In this document: one piece after another, positions 24,996 through 33,878 of the stretch | Numbering within the stretch: the first letter of the stretch is position 1 | Layout: every line of letters starts with the position of its first letter | Assembly (NCBI GenBank): GCA_910584375.1 | Contig: CAJUAH010000020.1 | Coordinates: forward strand, 6,437 to 70,436 | From: an uncultured Acetatifactor sp. | GTDB taxonomy: Bacteria > Bacillota > Clostridia > Lachnospirales > Lachnospiraceae | DNA: 64,000 nucleotides | Direction: 5' to 3' | Notes under the pieces: generated by a model | Database searches by the model: none | What the model saw: the letters and a program-made list of their open reading frames with translations, nothing else | Told to the model about the DNA's origin: nothing | Made by a program: the position numbers and the translations under genes

Positions 24996-26072
24996 ATGTT
25001 TGATAAATTGGAGGATCTGTTGATCCGTTTTGAGGAGATCATGGGGGAGCTGCACGAGCCCACCGTGACCAATAATCAGGAGAGATTCCGCAAGCTGATG
25101 AAGGAGCAGAGCGATCTGACTCCCATTGTGGAGGCGTACACGGAATACAAAAAGTGCAGGCAGGATATCGAGGACTCTCTGGCTATGTTGGACGAGGAGT
25201 CTGACGAAGAGATGCGGGAGATGATCAAAGAGACATTAAACGAGAGCAAAAAGCGTGTGGAGGAGTTGGAGCAGGAGCTGAAGATCCTGCTGCTTCCCAA
25301 GGATCCCAATGACGAGAAGAATGTTATCGTGGAGATCCGCGCCGGTGCGGGCGGAGACGAAGCGGCGCTGTTCGCCGCGGAGCTGTACCGCATGTATGTC
25401 CACTACGCAGAGAGCCGCCGCTGGAAGGTGGAGTTGATGAACGTGGACGAGATCGGCATCGGCGGCATGAAGGAAGTGCAGTTTACGGTCATCGGCCAGG
25501 GGGCATATTCCGTCATGAAATACGAGAGCGGCGTACACCGGGTACAGAGAGTGCCGGAGACGGAGAGCGGCGGACGGATCCACACTTCCACGGCCAGCGT
25601 GGCAGTGATGCCCGAGGTGGACGAGGATATTGACATCGTCATCGACGAGAAGGATATACGGGTGGACGTCATGAGAGCCTCCGGAAACGGCGGTCAGTGC
25701 GTCAATACTACGGATTCCGCGGTGCGTCTGACCCATTACCCTACAGGTATCGTGGTCTACAGCCAGACGGAAAAGAGCCAGATACAGAACAAGGCGAAAG
25801 CTTTCGCTCTGTTAAAATCCAAGCTGTATGATATAGAGCAGCAGCAGCGTCACGACGCGGAGGCAGAACTGCGCCGCAGCCAGATCGGCACCGGCGACCG
25901 CTCCGAGAAGATACGCACTTACAATTTCCCTCAGGGACGTGTGACGGACCACCGCATAGGTCTGACGATCTACAAGCTGGATAAGGTTATGAACGGGGAC
26001 ATCCAGGAGATCATTGACGCCTGTATAGCGGCCGATCAGGCGGCAAAGCTGGTGAAAATGGGAGAGAATTAA
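24996..26072 (+). CDS. prfA: peptide chain release factor 1
   Basis: 358 residues. Terminates translation at UAA and UAG. The GGQ loop is in MRASGNGGQCVNTTDSAV, and the domain before it reads IRAGAGGDEAALFAAELYRMY. Length and order match RF1. GGQ is the target of the PrmC encoded upstream. Ribosome site AAGAAAGGATACGGAG. Confidence 0.97.
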   Translation: MFDKLEDLLIRFEEIMGELHEPTVTNNQERFRKLMKEQSDLTPIVEAYTEYKKCRQDIEDSLAMLDEESDEEMREMIKETLNESKKRVEELEQELKILLLPKDPNDEKNVIVEIRAGAGGDEAALFAAELYRMYVHYAESRRWKVELMNVDEIGIGGMKEVQFTVIGQGAYSVMKYESGVHRVQRVPETESGGRIHTSTASVAVMPEVDEDIDIVIDEKDIRVDVMRASGNGGQCVNTTDSAVRLTHYPTGIVVYSQTEKSQIQNKAKAFALLKSKLYDIEQQQRHDAEAELRRSQIGTGDRSEKIRTYNFPQGRVTDHRIGLTIYKLDKVMNGDIQEIIDACIAADQAAKLVKMGEN

Positions 26073-26121
26073 GCTCCTCCGTTTTAAGCTGGGGATATAT
26101 GCGGATAGCGACTAAAAATAG

Positions 26122-26154
26122 TTGCATATCTCTTCGCAAAGCGGTATACTATAC
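26122..26154 (+). promoter_or_regulatory. hicAB promoter with palindromic operator
   Basis: TTGCAT and TATACT with 17 bases between, 20 bases before hicA. The -10 lies inside the 11-bp palindrome GTATACTATAC (26144-26154). HicB antitoxins repress their own operon by binding palindromes at the promoter, so this is a likely operator. Confidence 0.65.
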
Positions 26155-26170
26155 GTAGAGGATAAATGTC

Positions 26171-26422
26171 ATGAGTAAAAAAGATAAGTTGATAGATAGA
26201 TTGCTGAAGAAACCCAAAGATTTTACATTTGATGAAATGGAATTGCTGCTATCATATTTTGGATACGAGTTAAAACAAGGAGGAACCGGATCAGGGGTCA
26301 AATTTATAAAAGATGGAAATAATGAAGTGATAAATTTCCATAAGCCACATCCAAGCGGAATATTAAAAAGATATGTGTTGGATCAGGTAATAGAGAAATT
26401 GAGAAAGGATGGGTTGCTATGA
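26171..26422 (+). CDS. hicA: HicA-family toxin
   Basis: 83 residues with the HicA double-stranded RNA-binding-like fold: PKDFTFDEMELLLSYFGY, then GVKFIKDGNNEVINFHKPHPS. HicA cleaves mRNA. The usual GSH active-site His is not at its normal place (GSGVKF here); the variant with HKPHP is common among clostridial HicA proteins. AT-rich compared with prfA, so probably acquired. The stop overlaps the hicB start (ATGA). Confidence 0.8.
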   Translation: MSKKDKLIDRLLKKPKDFTFDEMELLLSYFGYELKQGGTGSGVKFIKDGNNEVINFHKPHPSGILKRYVLDQVIEKLRKDGLL

Positions 26423-26754
26423 GTAATTTGCTTTCATATAAGAACTACAACGGTACAGTAGAGTATTCAAAAGAGGATAGCTGCCTTTTTGGAAAGGTGG
26501 TTGGAATAAAGTCTTTGTTGTCATATGAGGGGGATTCTGTGCAGGAATTGGAGCAGGATTTTCAGAATGTGATTGATGAATATTTGGCAGATTGCAAGGA
26601 AAGAAATATGGAACCTGAACAGCCATACAAGGGAACATTTAATGTCAGGATCAGTCCAGAGCTTCATCGAAATATTGCGATATATGCGATTGAACATGGA
26701 AAGAGCTTGAATGCGGCTGTTGAGGAAGCTATTGGATATATAGTCAGAGCATAA
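26419..26754 (+). CDS. hicB: HicB-family antitoxin
   Basis: 111 residues. Residues ~1-65 form the degenerate RNase H-like domain (YNGTVEYSKEDSCLFGKVVG), and the C-terminus is a ribbon-helix-helix (GTFNVRISPELHRNIAIYA) that binds the operator. It neutralises HicA and represses the pair. Translationally coupled to hicA by an ATGA overlap. Toxin-first order is the usual hicAB arrangement. Confidence 0.85.
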   Translation: MSNLLSYKNYNGTVEYSKEDSCLFGKVVGIKSLLSYEGDSVQELEQDFQNVIDEYLADCKERNMEPEQPYKGTFNVRISPELHRNIAIYAIEHGKSLNAAVEEAIGYIVRA

Positions 26755-26867
26755 GGGGATGATCTGTGAAAAAGACGTTTAAATAACTGGATGCTATGAA
26801 AATAAAAGAATGATTCCGTTTGAAAGTCAGCAAGAGTTTTTGCGAATTAAGTATTTGAATCAAATAT

Positions 26868-26914
26868 ATGTAAGTTGTCCTGTATGTTTTATCGGCGGGG
26901 CAACTTACATTTTT
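26868..26914 (+). terminator. terminator after hicAB
   Basis: ATGTAAGTTG pairs perfectly with CAACTTACAT around a 23-base loop, followed by TTTTATAT. It separates hicAB from the AraC-type gene. Confidence 0.6.
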
Positions 26915-26957
26915 ATATGTTCGCAATTTTTGTCAATCGTATTTGAAGAGGACAGGC

Positions 26958-26984
26958 TATAATATGTCTGTATCCACAGGATAC
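26958..26984 (+). promoter_or_regulatory. promoter -10 with inverted repeat, AraC/GyrI-like gene
   Basis: TATAAT (26958-26963) has no good -35 at 17 bases; TTGTCA lies 22 bases upstream. The perfect repeat GTATCC aca GGATAC (26970-26984) covers the expected transcription start and looks like an operator. Autoregulation by the downstream protein is inferred. Confidence 0.4.
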
Positions 26985-27022
26985 GGCGGCGCGCGAAGAA
27001 TCGGTGAACGTACAGTTGCCGA

Positions 27023-27895
27023 ATGGAATGGGCCTGCAAACGGCAGATTATGAGGCAGGGGATGGAGTATCGGGAACACATAGAGAGAGTCATTGAATAT
27101 ATCGAAGAAAATCTGCAAGGCGAGATCAGTCTGGAACAGTGCGCCAGAGTGAGCGGGTATTCGTCTTATCATTTTCTTCGCGTCTTTAAGGATACGGTGG
27201 GACTGACTCCGGCGGACTATATACGTAAACGCAGGATATCTGAGATATCCCGAGAAATCATGCAGGGAAACCGGCATATATCGGATATTGCGTTCCGGTA
27301 CGGGTTTAATTCCAAAGAGAACTTTATAAGGGCATTCAAGGCGGAACACCATATACTTCCCACGGAATATAAGGAGGCGCGGAACAGCCTGAAACTGTAT
27401 CAGAAGTTTTGTTTTGATGAAGACAGAGTTTCCGCAATTTCCCGGATTGTGGAAATCCAGCCCTTTTTGCTGACTGTATATGCATGCGACGAGGAATTTG
27501 TGCCGAATTTCTGGAACAAGTACAATGCCCGGGGACTGTCCCTGCGGTTGTCCGGTGGCAGGGAGGTGTGGGACTATGGGGTCAGTCACTGGAACCATGA
27601 ACAGAACAGACTGGATTACTATATAGGGATCAGGAGCGAATGCGCGCTGGGGGATCTCCAGGGAACCCAGGAGTTATCTGTTGCGGGGGGCCTGTATGCA
27701 GTGTTTTCCACCCAGGCCGCGAACCAGGACAATTTTGTGACTCAGATACACAGGACATGGGATTATATCAATACAAAATGGCGACCCGATAACGGCTACG
27801 TCCGCAGGCTGGATTATGAATTTGAGTGTTATCTTGAAAAAAGCAGAATTTTTTCAGAAGAAATCTACATTCCTCTGGAGAGGGGAGGACAGTAA
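27023..27895 (+). CDS. AraC regulator with GyrI-like effector domain
   Basis: 290 residues; the ATG at 27062 (behind GAGGCAGGGG) is a better-placed alternative that drops 13 residues. Two HTH motifs at ~30-110 (LEQCARVSGYSSYHFLRVFK and HISDIAFRYGFNSKENFIRA), followed by a GyrI/Bac_rhamnosid-like effector domain (residues ~135-285) as in Rob and SoxS relatives that respond to drugs. It probably activates its own unit and the gene 48 bases downstream. Confidence 0.85.
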   Translation: MEWACKRQIMRQGMEYREHIERVIEYIEENLQGEISLEQCARVSGYSSYHFLRVFKDTVGLTPADYIRKRRISEISREIMQGNRHISDIAFRYGFNSKENFIRAFKAEHHILPTEYKEARNSLKLYQKFCFDEDRVSAISRIVEIQPFLLTVYACDEEFVPNFWNKYNARGLSLRLSGGREVWDYGVSHWNHEQNRLDYYIGIRSECALGDLQGTQELSVAGGLYAVFSTQAANQDNFVTQIHRTWDYINTKWRPDNGYVRRLDYEFECYLEKSRIFSEEIYIPLERGGQ

Positions 27896-27943
27896 GACGA
27901 AGAAAACGGTATTTATTTTTTTAAAATAAAAGGAGATAGAAAC

Positions 27944-28852
27944 ATGAAAAAATTAAATGTCACTTGGGACGGGGTCTATGACCCCACAGGCTACATGTTC
28001 TCTTTTGCGAAATCTCTTTGCTGCGCGGCAAAGAACAGTCCCTTTTCGGAGGCGGCGGAGGACATCGTGGCGTCCAGCGGGTTTGCGTTCCGTATGTGGG
28101 TGTCTCCGGATCTCTGCCCCAGCGCCACCAGCATCTGGCAGTTTGACCGACAGAAGAACTGGGTGGAAAGCGGAGGGATAAATTGCGTCTACATCGAGAG
28201 GATGTGGGGGCAGGAGGATGTGGAAGAGGAACGCCGTCTGGATGCCGTGGAGGCTGTGCGGCAGAGCATTGACCGGGGGATTCCGGCTATAAGCTGGGAT
28301 ATCGGCGTCTGTGAGTGGGGACTTATCATCGGGTATGATGACGAGGCGAAGAGATTTGCGGTTCTTCCCATCACGGGGAAGGAAGAGGAGATGGACTACG
28401 CCCTGCTGGGCAAGCGGGAACTGCCCATCCTCAATGTGCTGACGCTTACCGAAAGGACTGACAGAGTGACGGAGGATATCGTCAGGGATGCTCTGCGTAT
28501 CGCAAAAGGGCATCTGCAAGGAGAAGAATGGTGTGAAAACGCCAGCGGCCTGGCGGCATACCCCGCCCTGATACGGCATCTGGAGGGTGAGGAGACAGCG
28601 CTGGCCTGTTCCTGGAACATGGAGTATTTTCTGGGAACTTACGCTCCGCTCAAGTGGTACGCGTGGCAATTCTGCCAGCGGCATGGCTTGGAGGAACTGG
28701 CCGTCCTGTACCGGACAGTCTATGAGAACTGGCAGAAGGCTTTTGAGGCAAAGCGGACGCTGGATCTGGCGTTGGAGGAAAACCGGCAGACCGTGGCGGC
28801 GCTCCTAAAACGGGCATGGGAATGTGAGAAACAGGCCGCGGATATAATGTAG
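27944..28852 (+). CDS. BtrH N-terminal-domain-like protein, possible peptidase fold
   Basis: 302 residues behind AAAAGGAGATAG. Residues ~1-160 follow the pattern of the BtrH/C39-like domain: a small-residue region (KSLCCAAKNSP), GFAFRMWVSPDLCPSA, then GIPAISWDIGVCEWGLIIGYDDE. In butirosin synthesis BtrH transfers an acyl group, while the fold is related to papain-type proteases. The C-terminus is helical. Proteins of this kind often follow an AraC/GyrI regulator, and the pair may answer a small toxic compound. The substrate is unknown. Confidence 0.5.
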   Translation: MKKLNVTWDGVYDPTGYMFSFAKSLCCAAKNSPFSEAAEDIVASSGFAFRMWVSPDLCPSATSIWQFDRQKNWVESGGINCVYIERMWGQEDVEEERRLDAVEAVRQSIDRGIPAISWDIGVCEWGLIIGYDDEAKRFAVLPITGKEEEMDYALLGKRELPILNVLTLTERTDRVTEDIVRDALRIAKGHLQGEEWCENASGLAAYPALIRHLEGEETALACSWNMEYFLGTYAPLKWYAWQFCQRHGLEELAVLYRTVYENWQKAFEAKRTLDLALEENRQTVAALLKRAWECEKQAADIM

Positions 28853-28880
28853 AATACATACTTTTTTCATGCTCCCGCTC

Positions 28881-28909
28881 TTGTACGGCGGGAAAACCTC
28901 TGCTATAAT
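28881..28909 (+). promoter_or_regulatory. promoter of the phosphatase-flavodoxin pair
   Basis: TTGTAC and TATAAT with 17 bases between, 42 bases before the start of the histidine phosphatase gene. Confidence 0.65.
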
Positions 28910-28950
28910 GAGTAAAATGCGCAAATGGACAACGGACAGGGCGGGGGAGC

Positions 28951-29613
28951 ATGAATAATATGAAAATATATCTGATCCGGCATGGGGAGACGGACTGGAA
29001 CCTGGAACAGCGGTTACAGGGGGCCACGGATATTCCTCTAAATGAAAACGGGCTGGAGCTGGCCAGGGAGACGGCCCAGGGACTTAAGGATGTTCCCTTT
29101 GACATCGTCTATACCAGCCCCCTTAAACGGGCGCGGCAGACGGCGGAAATCATTCGGGGAGAGAGGAATATACCGCTGATCGGGGAACCGCGGATACAGG
29201 AGATTTGTTTTGGCATCTATGAGGGGTATTATTGCAGCCGTACCCATTATACCATTCCTGATCCGGCGTTTATGAACTTTTTTGTGGACCCCGGCCATTA
29301 TGTCCCACCCCAGGGAGCGGAGAGTATTGAACAGTTGTGCCGCCGGACTACGGAGTTTTTGCACGAGGTGGCTTTCAATCCGGAGAATGCGGGAAAAACG
29401 ATTCTCTTTTCCAGTCACGGCGCGGCGGTCAAGGGACTGCTCAGCAGCCTGACTATTACGGATAAAAAGAACTTTTGGAACGGCGGCGTGCATAAAAACT
29501 GCGGTGTGACGATCTTGGACGTGACGGACGGGAAGATCACGATTGAGCGGGAAAATGTGATCTATTATGACGAAAGCCGCAGTCATAACTATTGGGAGGA
29601 GGCGAGACAATGA
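28951..29613 (+). CDS. histidine phosphatase (phosphoglycerate mutase-like)
   Basis: 220 residues from ATG 28951, after GCGGGGGAGC. The RHGETDWNLEQRLQG motif carries the phospho-accepting His, YTSPLKRARQTAEII follows, and the second catalytic His is in FSSHGAAVKGLL. Family members dephosphorylate many small metabolites; the substrate cannot be told. The last codon and stop (AATGA) overlap the next start, so the two are co-translated. Confidence 0.85.
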   Translation: MNNMKIYLIRHGETDWNLEQRLQGATDIPLNENGLELARETAQGLKDVPFDIVYTSPLKRARQTAEIIRGERNIPLIGEPRIQEICFGIYEGYYCSRTHYTIPDPAFMNFFVDPGHYVPPQGAESIEQLCRRTTEFLHEVAFNPENAGKTILFSSHGAAVKGLLSSLTITDKKNFWNGGVHKNCGVTILDVTDGKITIERENVIYYDESRSHNYWEEARQ

Positions 29614-30155
29614 ATGTTTGTATCGTCTCTTTCAGCTCCCGAAAACACGGAAATTGCGGGCAGATTGCCGCGTATCTGCAATCAATTCATGAGAACGCAA
29701 AGTTATTTGATTTCGCGGATTTTTCCATACATCCCTGCGGCGGATGCGCATATGAGTGTTTTACGTCAGACGGTACATGCCCATGGGCGGACGACAGGGT
29801 GCAGGGGCTGTATGATGATATTTTAAACAGTGAGCGGGTATATTATGTCCTGCCTAATTATTGCGACTATCCCTGCGCCAATTTTTTTGTTTTTAACGAG
29901 CGCAGCCAGTGTTATTTTCAAGGACACCCGGAGCGGGCCAGGGCTTATATGGGGGTATCCAAGAAATTTATCGTGGTCAGCAACACCAACGAGCGGAATT
30001 TTCGGGAGATATTGTCTTACCACGTGGAAGAGGAGCCGCAGATCCTTTTTCTGCACGCCAGAAAATACCGCAGGGTGAGCATCGAGGGGGATATCATGAC
30101 TTCCGGGGAGGCGGTGGAGGATATCAATTTTTTTGTACAGGGCGGAACGCCTTGA
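29610..30155 (+). CDS. flavodoxin-like NAD(P)H-dependent reductase
   Basis: 181 residues from ATG 29610 in an ATGA overlap. A flavodoxin fold with VCIVSFSSRKHGNCGQIA (FMN phosphate loop) and a Cys-rich CGGCAYECFTSDGTCPWAD segment like the iron-sulfur-flavoprotein/NADPH-dependent FMN reductase families, though the usual P-x-Y motif region reads LPNYCDYPCANFF. Likely a redox enzyme using FMN. Confidence 0.65.
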   Translation: MNVCIVSFSSRKHGNCGQIAAYLQSIHENAKLFDFADFSIHPCGGCAYECFTSDGTCPWADDRVQGLYDDILNSERVYYVLPNYCDYPCANFFVFNERSQCYFQGHPERARAYMGVSKKFIVVSNTNERNFREILSYHVEEEPQILFLHARKYRRVSIEGDIMTSGEAVEDINFFVQGGTP

Positions 30156-30206
30156 TTGCTCCGGGGCATATTTGTGGTATTTGTGGGAATGTATGGGAAA
30201 AAAAAC

Positions 30207-30234
30207 TTGCATTGCGCGGTATCTATGCTACAAT
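30207..30234 (+). promoter_or_regulatory. promoter of the peptide ABC transporter operon
   Basis: TTGCAT and TACAAT with 16 bases between, 57 bases before the substrate-binding protein gene. Confidence 0.6.
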
Positions 30235-30290
30235 GTAGGGGACAATAGAATAATGAGAGGTTTATTAATCGAAGAGGAGAGGAACATATC

Positions 30291-31844
30291 ATGAAAAAAC
30301 GGATTAGCGTTTTACTGATTATGGCACTTTTGACGATGGCTGCACTGGGCGGATGCGCAGGCGGCACTGAGGATTCTTCGGGGGATAATTCCTCTACGGA
30401 GTCTCAGGCGGGGAACCCTGTCTACGGCGGCTCCATTGTTGTAGGAATACAACAGGATGTTGATAGTCTTGACCCTCATAAGGCAACTGCGGCAGGAACT
30501 AAAGAAATCCTATTTAACATCTTTGAAGGCTTGGTAAAGCCCGATGAGAACGGCGACTTGATGAAAGCGCTTGCCAGCGACTATACTGTTTCCGAGGATG
30601 GGCTGGTATATACCTTCACCCTCAGAGAAGGCGTAAAGTTTCACAATGGCAATGTGGTGACGGCGGAGGATGTAAAGTACTCTCTGGACCGTGCCTCCGG
30701 TTTGCTGGACGGCACGCCGCTGATCTCGTCACTCAGCGTTCTCACAAGTGTTGATATTTTGGATGACAAGACGGTTCAGGTCACAGTGGGCAGTGCCAAC
30801 ACAGAGCTGATCTACAGCTTTGTGGCAGCGATCATTCCCGCAGGCAGCGGGGAGGAGGAAAGCGGGACGCCCATCGGTACGGGACCGTTTTCTTTTGTTT
30901 CTTATAAGCCCCAGGAGGGGATTGTGATCGCGAAGAATCCGGATTACTGGCAGCAGGGTCTGCCCTATCTGGATGAGGTGAATTTTAAGATCGTCAACAG
31001 TCCGGATACGGCGCTGCTGGAGTTAAAGGGCGGCTCTATCCAGATATACCCCTATCTGACGGACAGTCAGGCCAATGAATTGAAGGACAGCTTTCAAATA
31101 CTGTCCGCTCCTTCGGATGTGGTGCAGGCCCTGTTTTTGAACAATGCGTCAGAGCCTTTGAACGATGTACGTATCAGACAGGCCATTTGTTACGCGCTGG
31201 ATCTGGATATGATCAACGAGTACGTGGCAGGTGGCGGCGCTACGTTGGTGAGTTCAGCCATGCTGCCCACACTGCACACTTATTACGTGGATCTGACAGA
31301 TACCTACGGCAGCAGCGCCAACATCCAGAAGGCCCAGGAGCTGATGACAGATGCCGGATACCCTGATGGGTTCGACCTGGAAATAACGGTGCCCTCAAAC
31401 TATGAGTATCACATGCAGACTGCGGAAGTAGTGGCGGAGCAGCTTAAGGCGGCAGGTATCAACGCTACGATCAACCCGGTGGAGTGGAGCAGCTGGCTCA
31501 GCGACTGTTATACGGACCGCAACTATCAGTCCACGATCTCAGGCATCACCAGCGACATGACGCCCGGCTATCTGACCAACCGTTTCCAGACGGATTCCAA
31601 GAAGAATTTTGTGAATTTTGCCAGCGCCGCCTATGATGAAACATATCAGGCTGCCGCGGCGGCTCTGGACCCGGCGGAGAAAGCGGAGCTTTACAAGCAG
31701 GTGCAGAAGATTCTGTGCGACGAGGCGGGCAGCGCCTTTATCCAGGTGCCCCCCATTACCATCGCCATGGACCCGAAACTGGCGGGGTACAAGTTTTATC
31801 CTGTGTATGTGCAGGATATGAGCACCGTGTATTATACGGAGTAG
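30291..31844 (+). CDS. ABC transporter substrate-binding lipoprotein (SBP family 5)
   Basis: 517 residues. A lipoprotein signal peptide (MKKRISVLLIMALLTMAALGG, lipobox LGGC, Cys ~22) is followed by a Ser/Gly-rich linker and the SBP_bac_5 fold (IVVGIQQDVDSLDPHKA, YTFTLREGVKFHNG, IRQAICYALDLDMI). It captures oligopeptides, dipeptides or nickel outside the membrane and hands them to the permeases encoded downstream. Substrate is inferred only at family level. Confidence 0.9.
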   Translation: MKKRISVLLIMALLTMAALGGCAGGTEDSSGDNSSTESQAGNPVYGGSIVVGIQQDVDSLDPHKATAAGTKEILFNIFEGLVKPDENGDLMKALASDYTVSEDGLVYTFTLREGVKFHNGNVVTAEDVKYSLDRASGLLDGTPLISSLSVLTSVDILDDKTVQVTVGSANTELIYSFVAAIIPAGSGEEESGTPIGTGPFSFVSYKPQEGIVIAKNPDYWQQGLPYLDEVNFKIVNSPDTALLELKGGSIQIYPYLTDSQANELKDSFQILSAPSDVVQALFLNNASEPLNDVRIRQAICYALDLDMINEYVAGGGATLVSSAMLPTLHTYYVDLTDTYGSSANIQKAQELMTDAGYPDGFDLEITVPSNYEYHMQTAEVVAEQLKAAGINATINPVEWSSWLSDCYTDRNYQSTISGITSDMTPGYLTNRFQTDSKKNFVNFASAAYDETYQAAAAALDPAEKAELYKQVQKILCDEAGSAFIQVPPITIAMDPKLAGYKFYPVYVQDMSTVYYTE

Positions 31845-31861
31845 AGATGTGATGCGGAACC

Positions 31862-31972
31862 GAGGTTTTTGAACCTCAAAACAGTATCAGACCGCGCAGT
31901 GCCCGGAATGCTCGCTGGCCGCAGTATGGACAGAGAGTATTCCGCAGGTAATGGTGCTGGGAGGTCTGATAC
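31862..31972 (+). ncRNA. long structured hairpin in the peptide-transporter operon
   Basis: The 152-base gap between the lipoprotein and permease genes folds extensively. GAGGTT/AACCTC (31862-31877) forms a small stem. Then GTATCAGACC (31884-31893) pairs perfectly with GGTCTGATAC (31963-31972), CAGTGCC with GGTGCTG (two G-U pairs), and GGAATGCTC with GAGTATTCC (one G-U), leaving a 21-base loop. No T run follows. Such hairpins commonly protect the upstream mRNA and reduce downstream readthrough, making binding protein more abundant than permease. A cis-regulatory RNA is possible too. Confidence 0.7.
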
Positions 31973-31996
31973 GGAACTCTAAATAGGAGGCAGCCA

Positions 31997-32956
31997 ATGA
32001 AATACTTAGGTAAAAAGATAGTTACTCTCATTATGACATTGTTCGTGGTATCGGCGGCTGCTTTCATTGCATTTCAGATCATTCCCGGCGATGTGGTGAC
32101 TTCCATATTGGGTACGGAGGCCACGCCGGAGCGGGAGGCGCAGCTACGGGAAGAGCTGGGTCTTAACGACCCTCCCGTAGTGCGCTATTTTCGCTGGGCG
32201 GGCGGCGTATTGACAGGTGATCTGGGCGTCAGTTACCGCTATGCCAAAAATATGAATGAAATGATGCCGGTGGCGGAGCTTATCGGAGACAAATTGCCGG
32301 TGACGCTGTCTCTGGCGGCAATATCTCTTGTTCTGATCGTGCTGGTATCCATCCCTCTGGGGGTGTTGTGGGCACGCAGCAAAAATAAGGTTCTGGATGC
32401 GGCGCTGGGTGTGATCACCCAGGCCAGTATGGCGATCCCCTCTTTTTTTCTGGGAATCATCGTGACCTATCTGTTTGGCATGGTGCTGAAATGCTTTGTG
32501 CCGGGAGGTTATGTGAGCTACGAAAAGGATGCGGGAGCTTTTTTTTCTTATCTGTTGTTCCCGGCGCTGGCCATTGCGCTGCCCAAGGCGGCAATGACGG
32601 CCCGGTTTCTGCGCAATTCCATGCTGACGGAGCTGCGCTCCGACTATGTGCGTACCGCCCGGAGCAAAGGATGCAGCGAGCGTAGGGTGATGTACGGTCA
32701 TGTGCTGCGCAATGCCATGATGCCGGTGATCACATTTCTGGGCATGATCATCGCGGAGATCGTGGCGGGCAGTATCGTGGTGGAACAGGTATTTTCCCTG
32801 CCGGGGATTGGGCGGCTGCTGATCAGTTCCATCTCCACCCGGGATCTGCCGGTGGTGGAGATATTGATATTGTATATTACCTTTGTGGTGATCTTTGTGT
32901 ATTTTCTGGTGGATATTTTATATAGGGTGGTGGACCCCCGTATCAGCGGCAAGTAG
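31997..32956 (+). CDS. peptide ABC transporter permease (DppB/OppB type)
   Basis: 319 residues, six predicted membrane helices. Opening MKYLGKKIVTLIMTLFVVSA, extracellular loop (EREAQLREELGLNDPPVVRY), and the EAA-loop coupling region (YVRTARSKGCSERRVMYGHV) that contacts the ATPase. Forms the membrane channel with the next permease. Ribosome site TAGGAGG. Confidence 0.92.
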   Translation: MKYLGKKIVTLIMTLFVVSAAAFIAFQIIPGDVVTSILGTEATPEREAQLREELGLNDPPVVRYFRWAGGVLTGDLGVSYRYAKNMNEMMPVAELIGDKLPVTLSLAAISLVLIVLVSIPLGVLWARSKNKVLDAALGVITQASMAIPSFFLGIIVTYLFGMVLKCFVPGGYVSYEKDAGAFFSYLLFPALAIALPKAAMTARFLRNSMLTELRSDYVRTARSKGCSERRVMYGHVLRNAMMPVITFLGMIIAEIVAGSIVVEQVFSLPGIGRLLISSISTRDLPVVEILILYITFVVIFVYFLVDILYRVVDPRISGK

Positions 32957-33010
32957 AGCTATAGGGCCGTAAAATAGAATGGGATATGGAATGGACGGAC
33001 AGGAGCGGAC

Positions 33011-33823
33011 GTGAAGAGAAGAGGCAGTATAAAATGGAATAAATATCTGATTGCGGGCCTGTGTATGACAGGTCTTGTTGTATTGCTTGGGATACTGGGC
33101 GTTTTCTGGACGCCCTACAGCACCACTGCCATGTCCGCCTCCGAGCGCTTTGCGGCTCCCTCTCTGCGGCATTTTTTTGGTACGGACAACTTTGGACGCG
33201 ATATTTTTTCCAGAGTGATGAAAGGTATAGGCACTACAATACTGATCAGTACGTTGGTGGTGGCCATATCCGGGGCGGCGGGAATATTGGTGGGAGCGCT
33301 GACGGGGTATTTCGGCGGTATCGTGGATGAGATCGTCATGCGGATCACCGATGCTGTCAACGGCTTTCCCAGTATTCTGCTGGCGCTGGTGGTCATCAGC
33401 GTCATGGGCACGGGGCAGAAGAATCTGGTGATTTCTCTGGGGATCGTGTTTATGCCCAGTTTTATCCGCATCGTGCGCAGTGAGTTCATACGGCTGCGGG
33501 ACGCGGATTATATCAGCCGTGCCCGGCTTATGGGTGTGGGGCGGGTCAGAATCCTGTTTGTGCATATCCTGCCCAATATTTTCTCTACTTTTTGGGTGTC
33601 GGTGATGATCGGTTTTAACAATGCGATCCTGGCAGAGTCCGGTATGAGTTATCTGGGAATCGGCGTGCAGCCTCCCCAGGCCAGTCTGGGCAAGATGCTG
33701 TCCGATGCCCAGGGGTATCTGACTACAGCCCCCTGGTATGCTCTGGCGCCCGGATTGACGATCGTGTGGATCGTGCTGGGTTTTTCTCTGCTCAGCGAGG
33801 GGATACAACGGCTGAGCAAGTGA
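33011..33823 (+). CDS. peptide ABC transporter permease (DppC/OppC type)
   Basis: 270 residues from GTG 33011, behind AGGAGCGGAC. N-terminal helix, HFFGTDNFGRDIFSRVM (signature of the DppC/OppC class), and the EAA-type loop (RARLMGVGRVRILFVHI). Partner of the preceding permease; 54 bases separate them. Confidence 0.92.
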   Translation: MKRRGSIKWNKYLIAGLCMTGLVVLLGILGVFWTPYSTTAMSASERFAAPSLRHFFGTDNFGRDIFSRVMKGIGTTILISTLVVAISGAAGILVGALTGYFGGIVDEIVMRITDAVNGFPSILLALVVISVMGTGQKNLVISLGIVFMPSFIRIVRSEFIRLRDADYISRARLMGVGRVRILFVHILPNIFSTFWVSVMIGFNNAILAESGMSYLGIGVQPPQASLGKMLSDAQGYLTTAPWYALAPGLTIVWIVLGFSLLSEGIQRLSK

Positions 33824-33878
33824 GAATGGGGAGACGGGCAAGGTAGCGGTGTTGGGGAGACAAAGGAGGTGACGCGCA

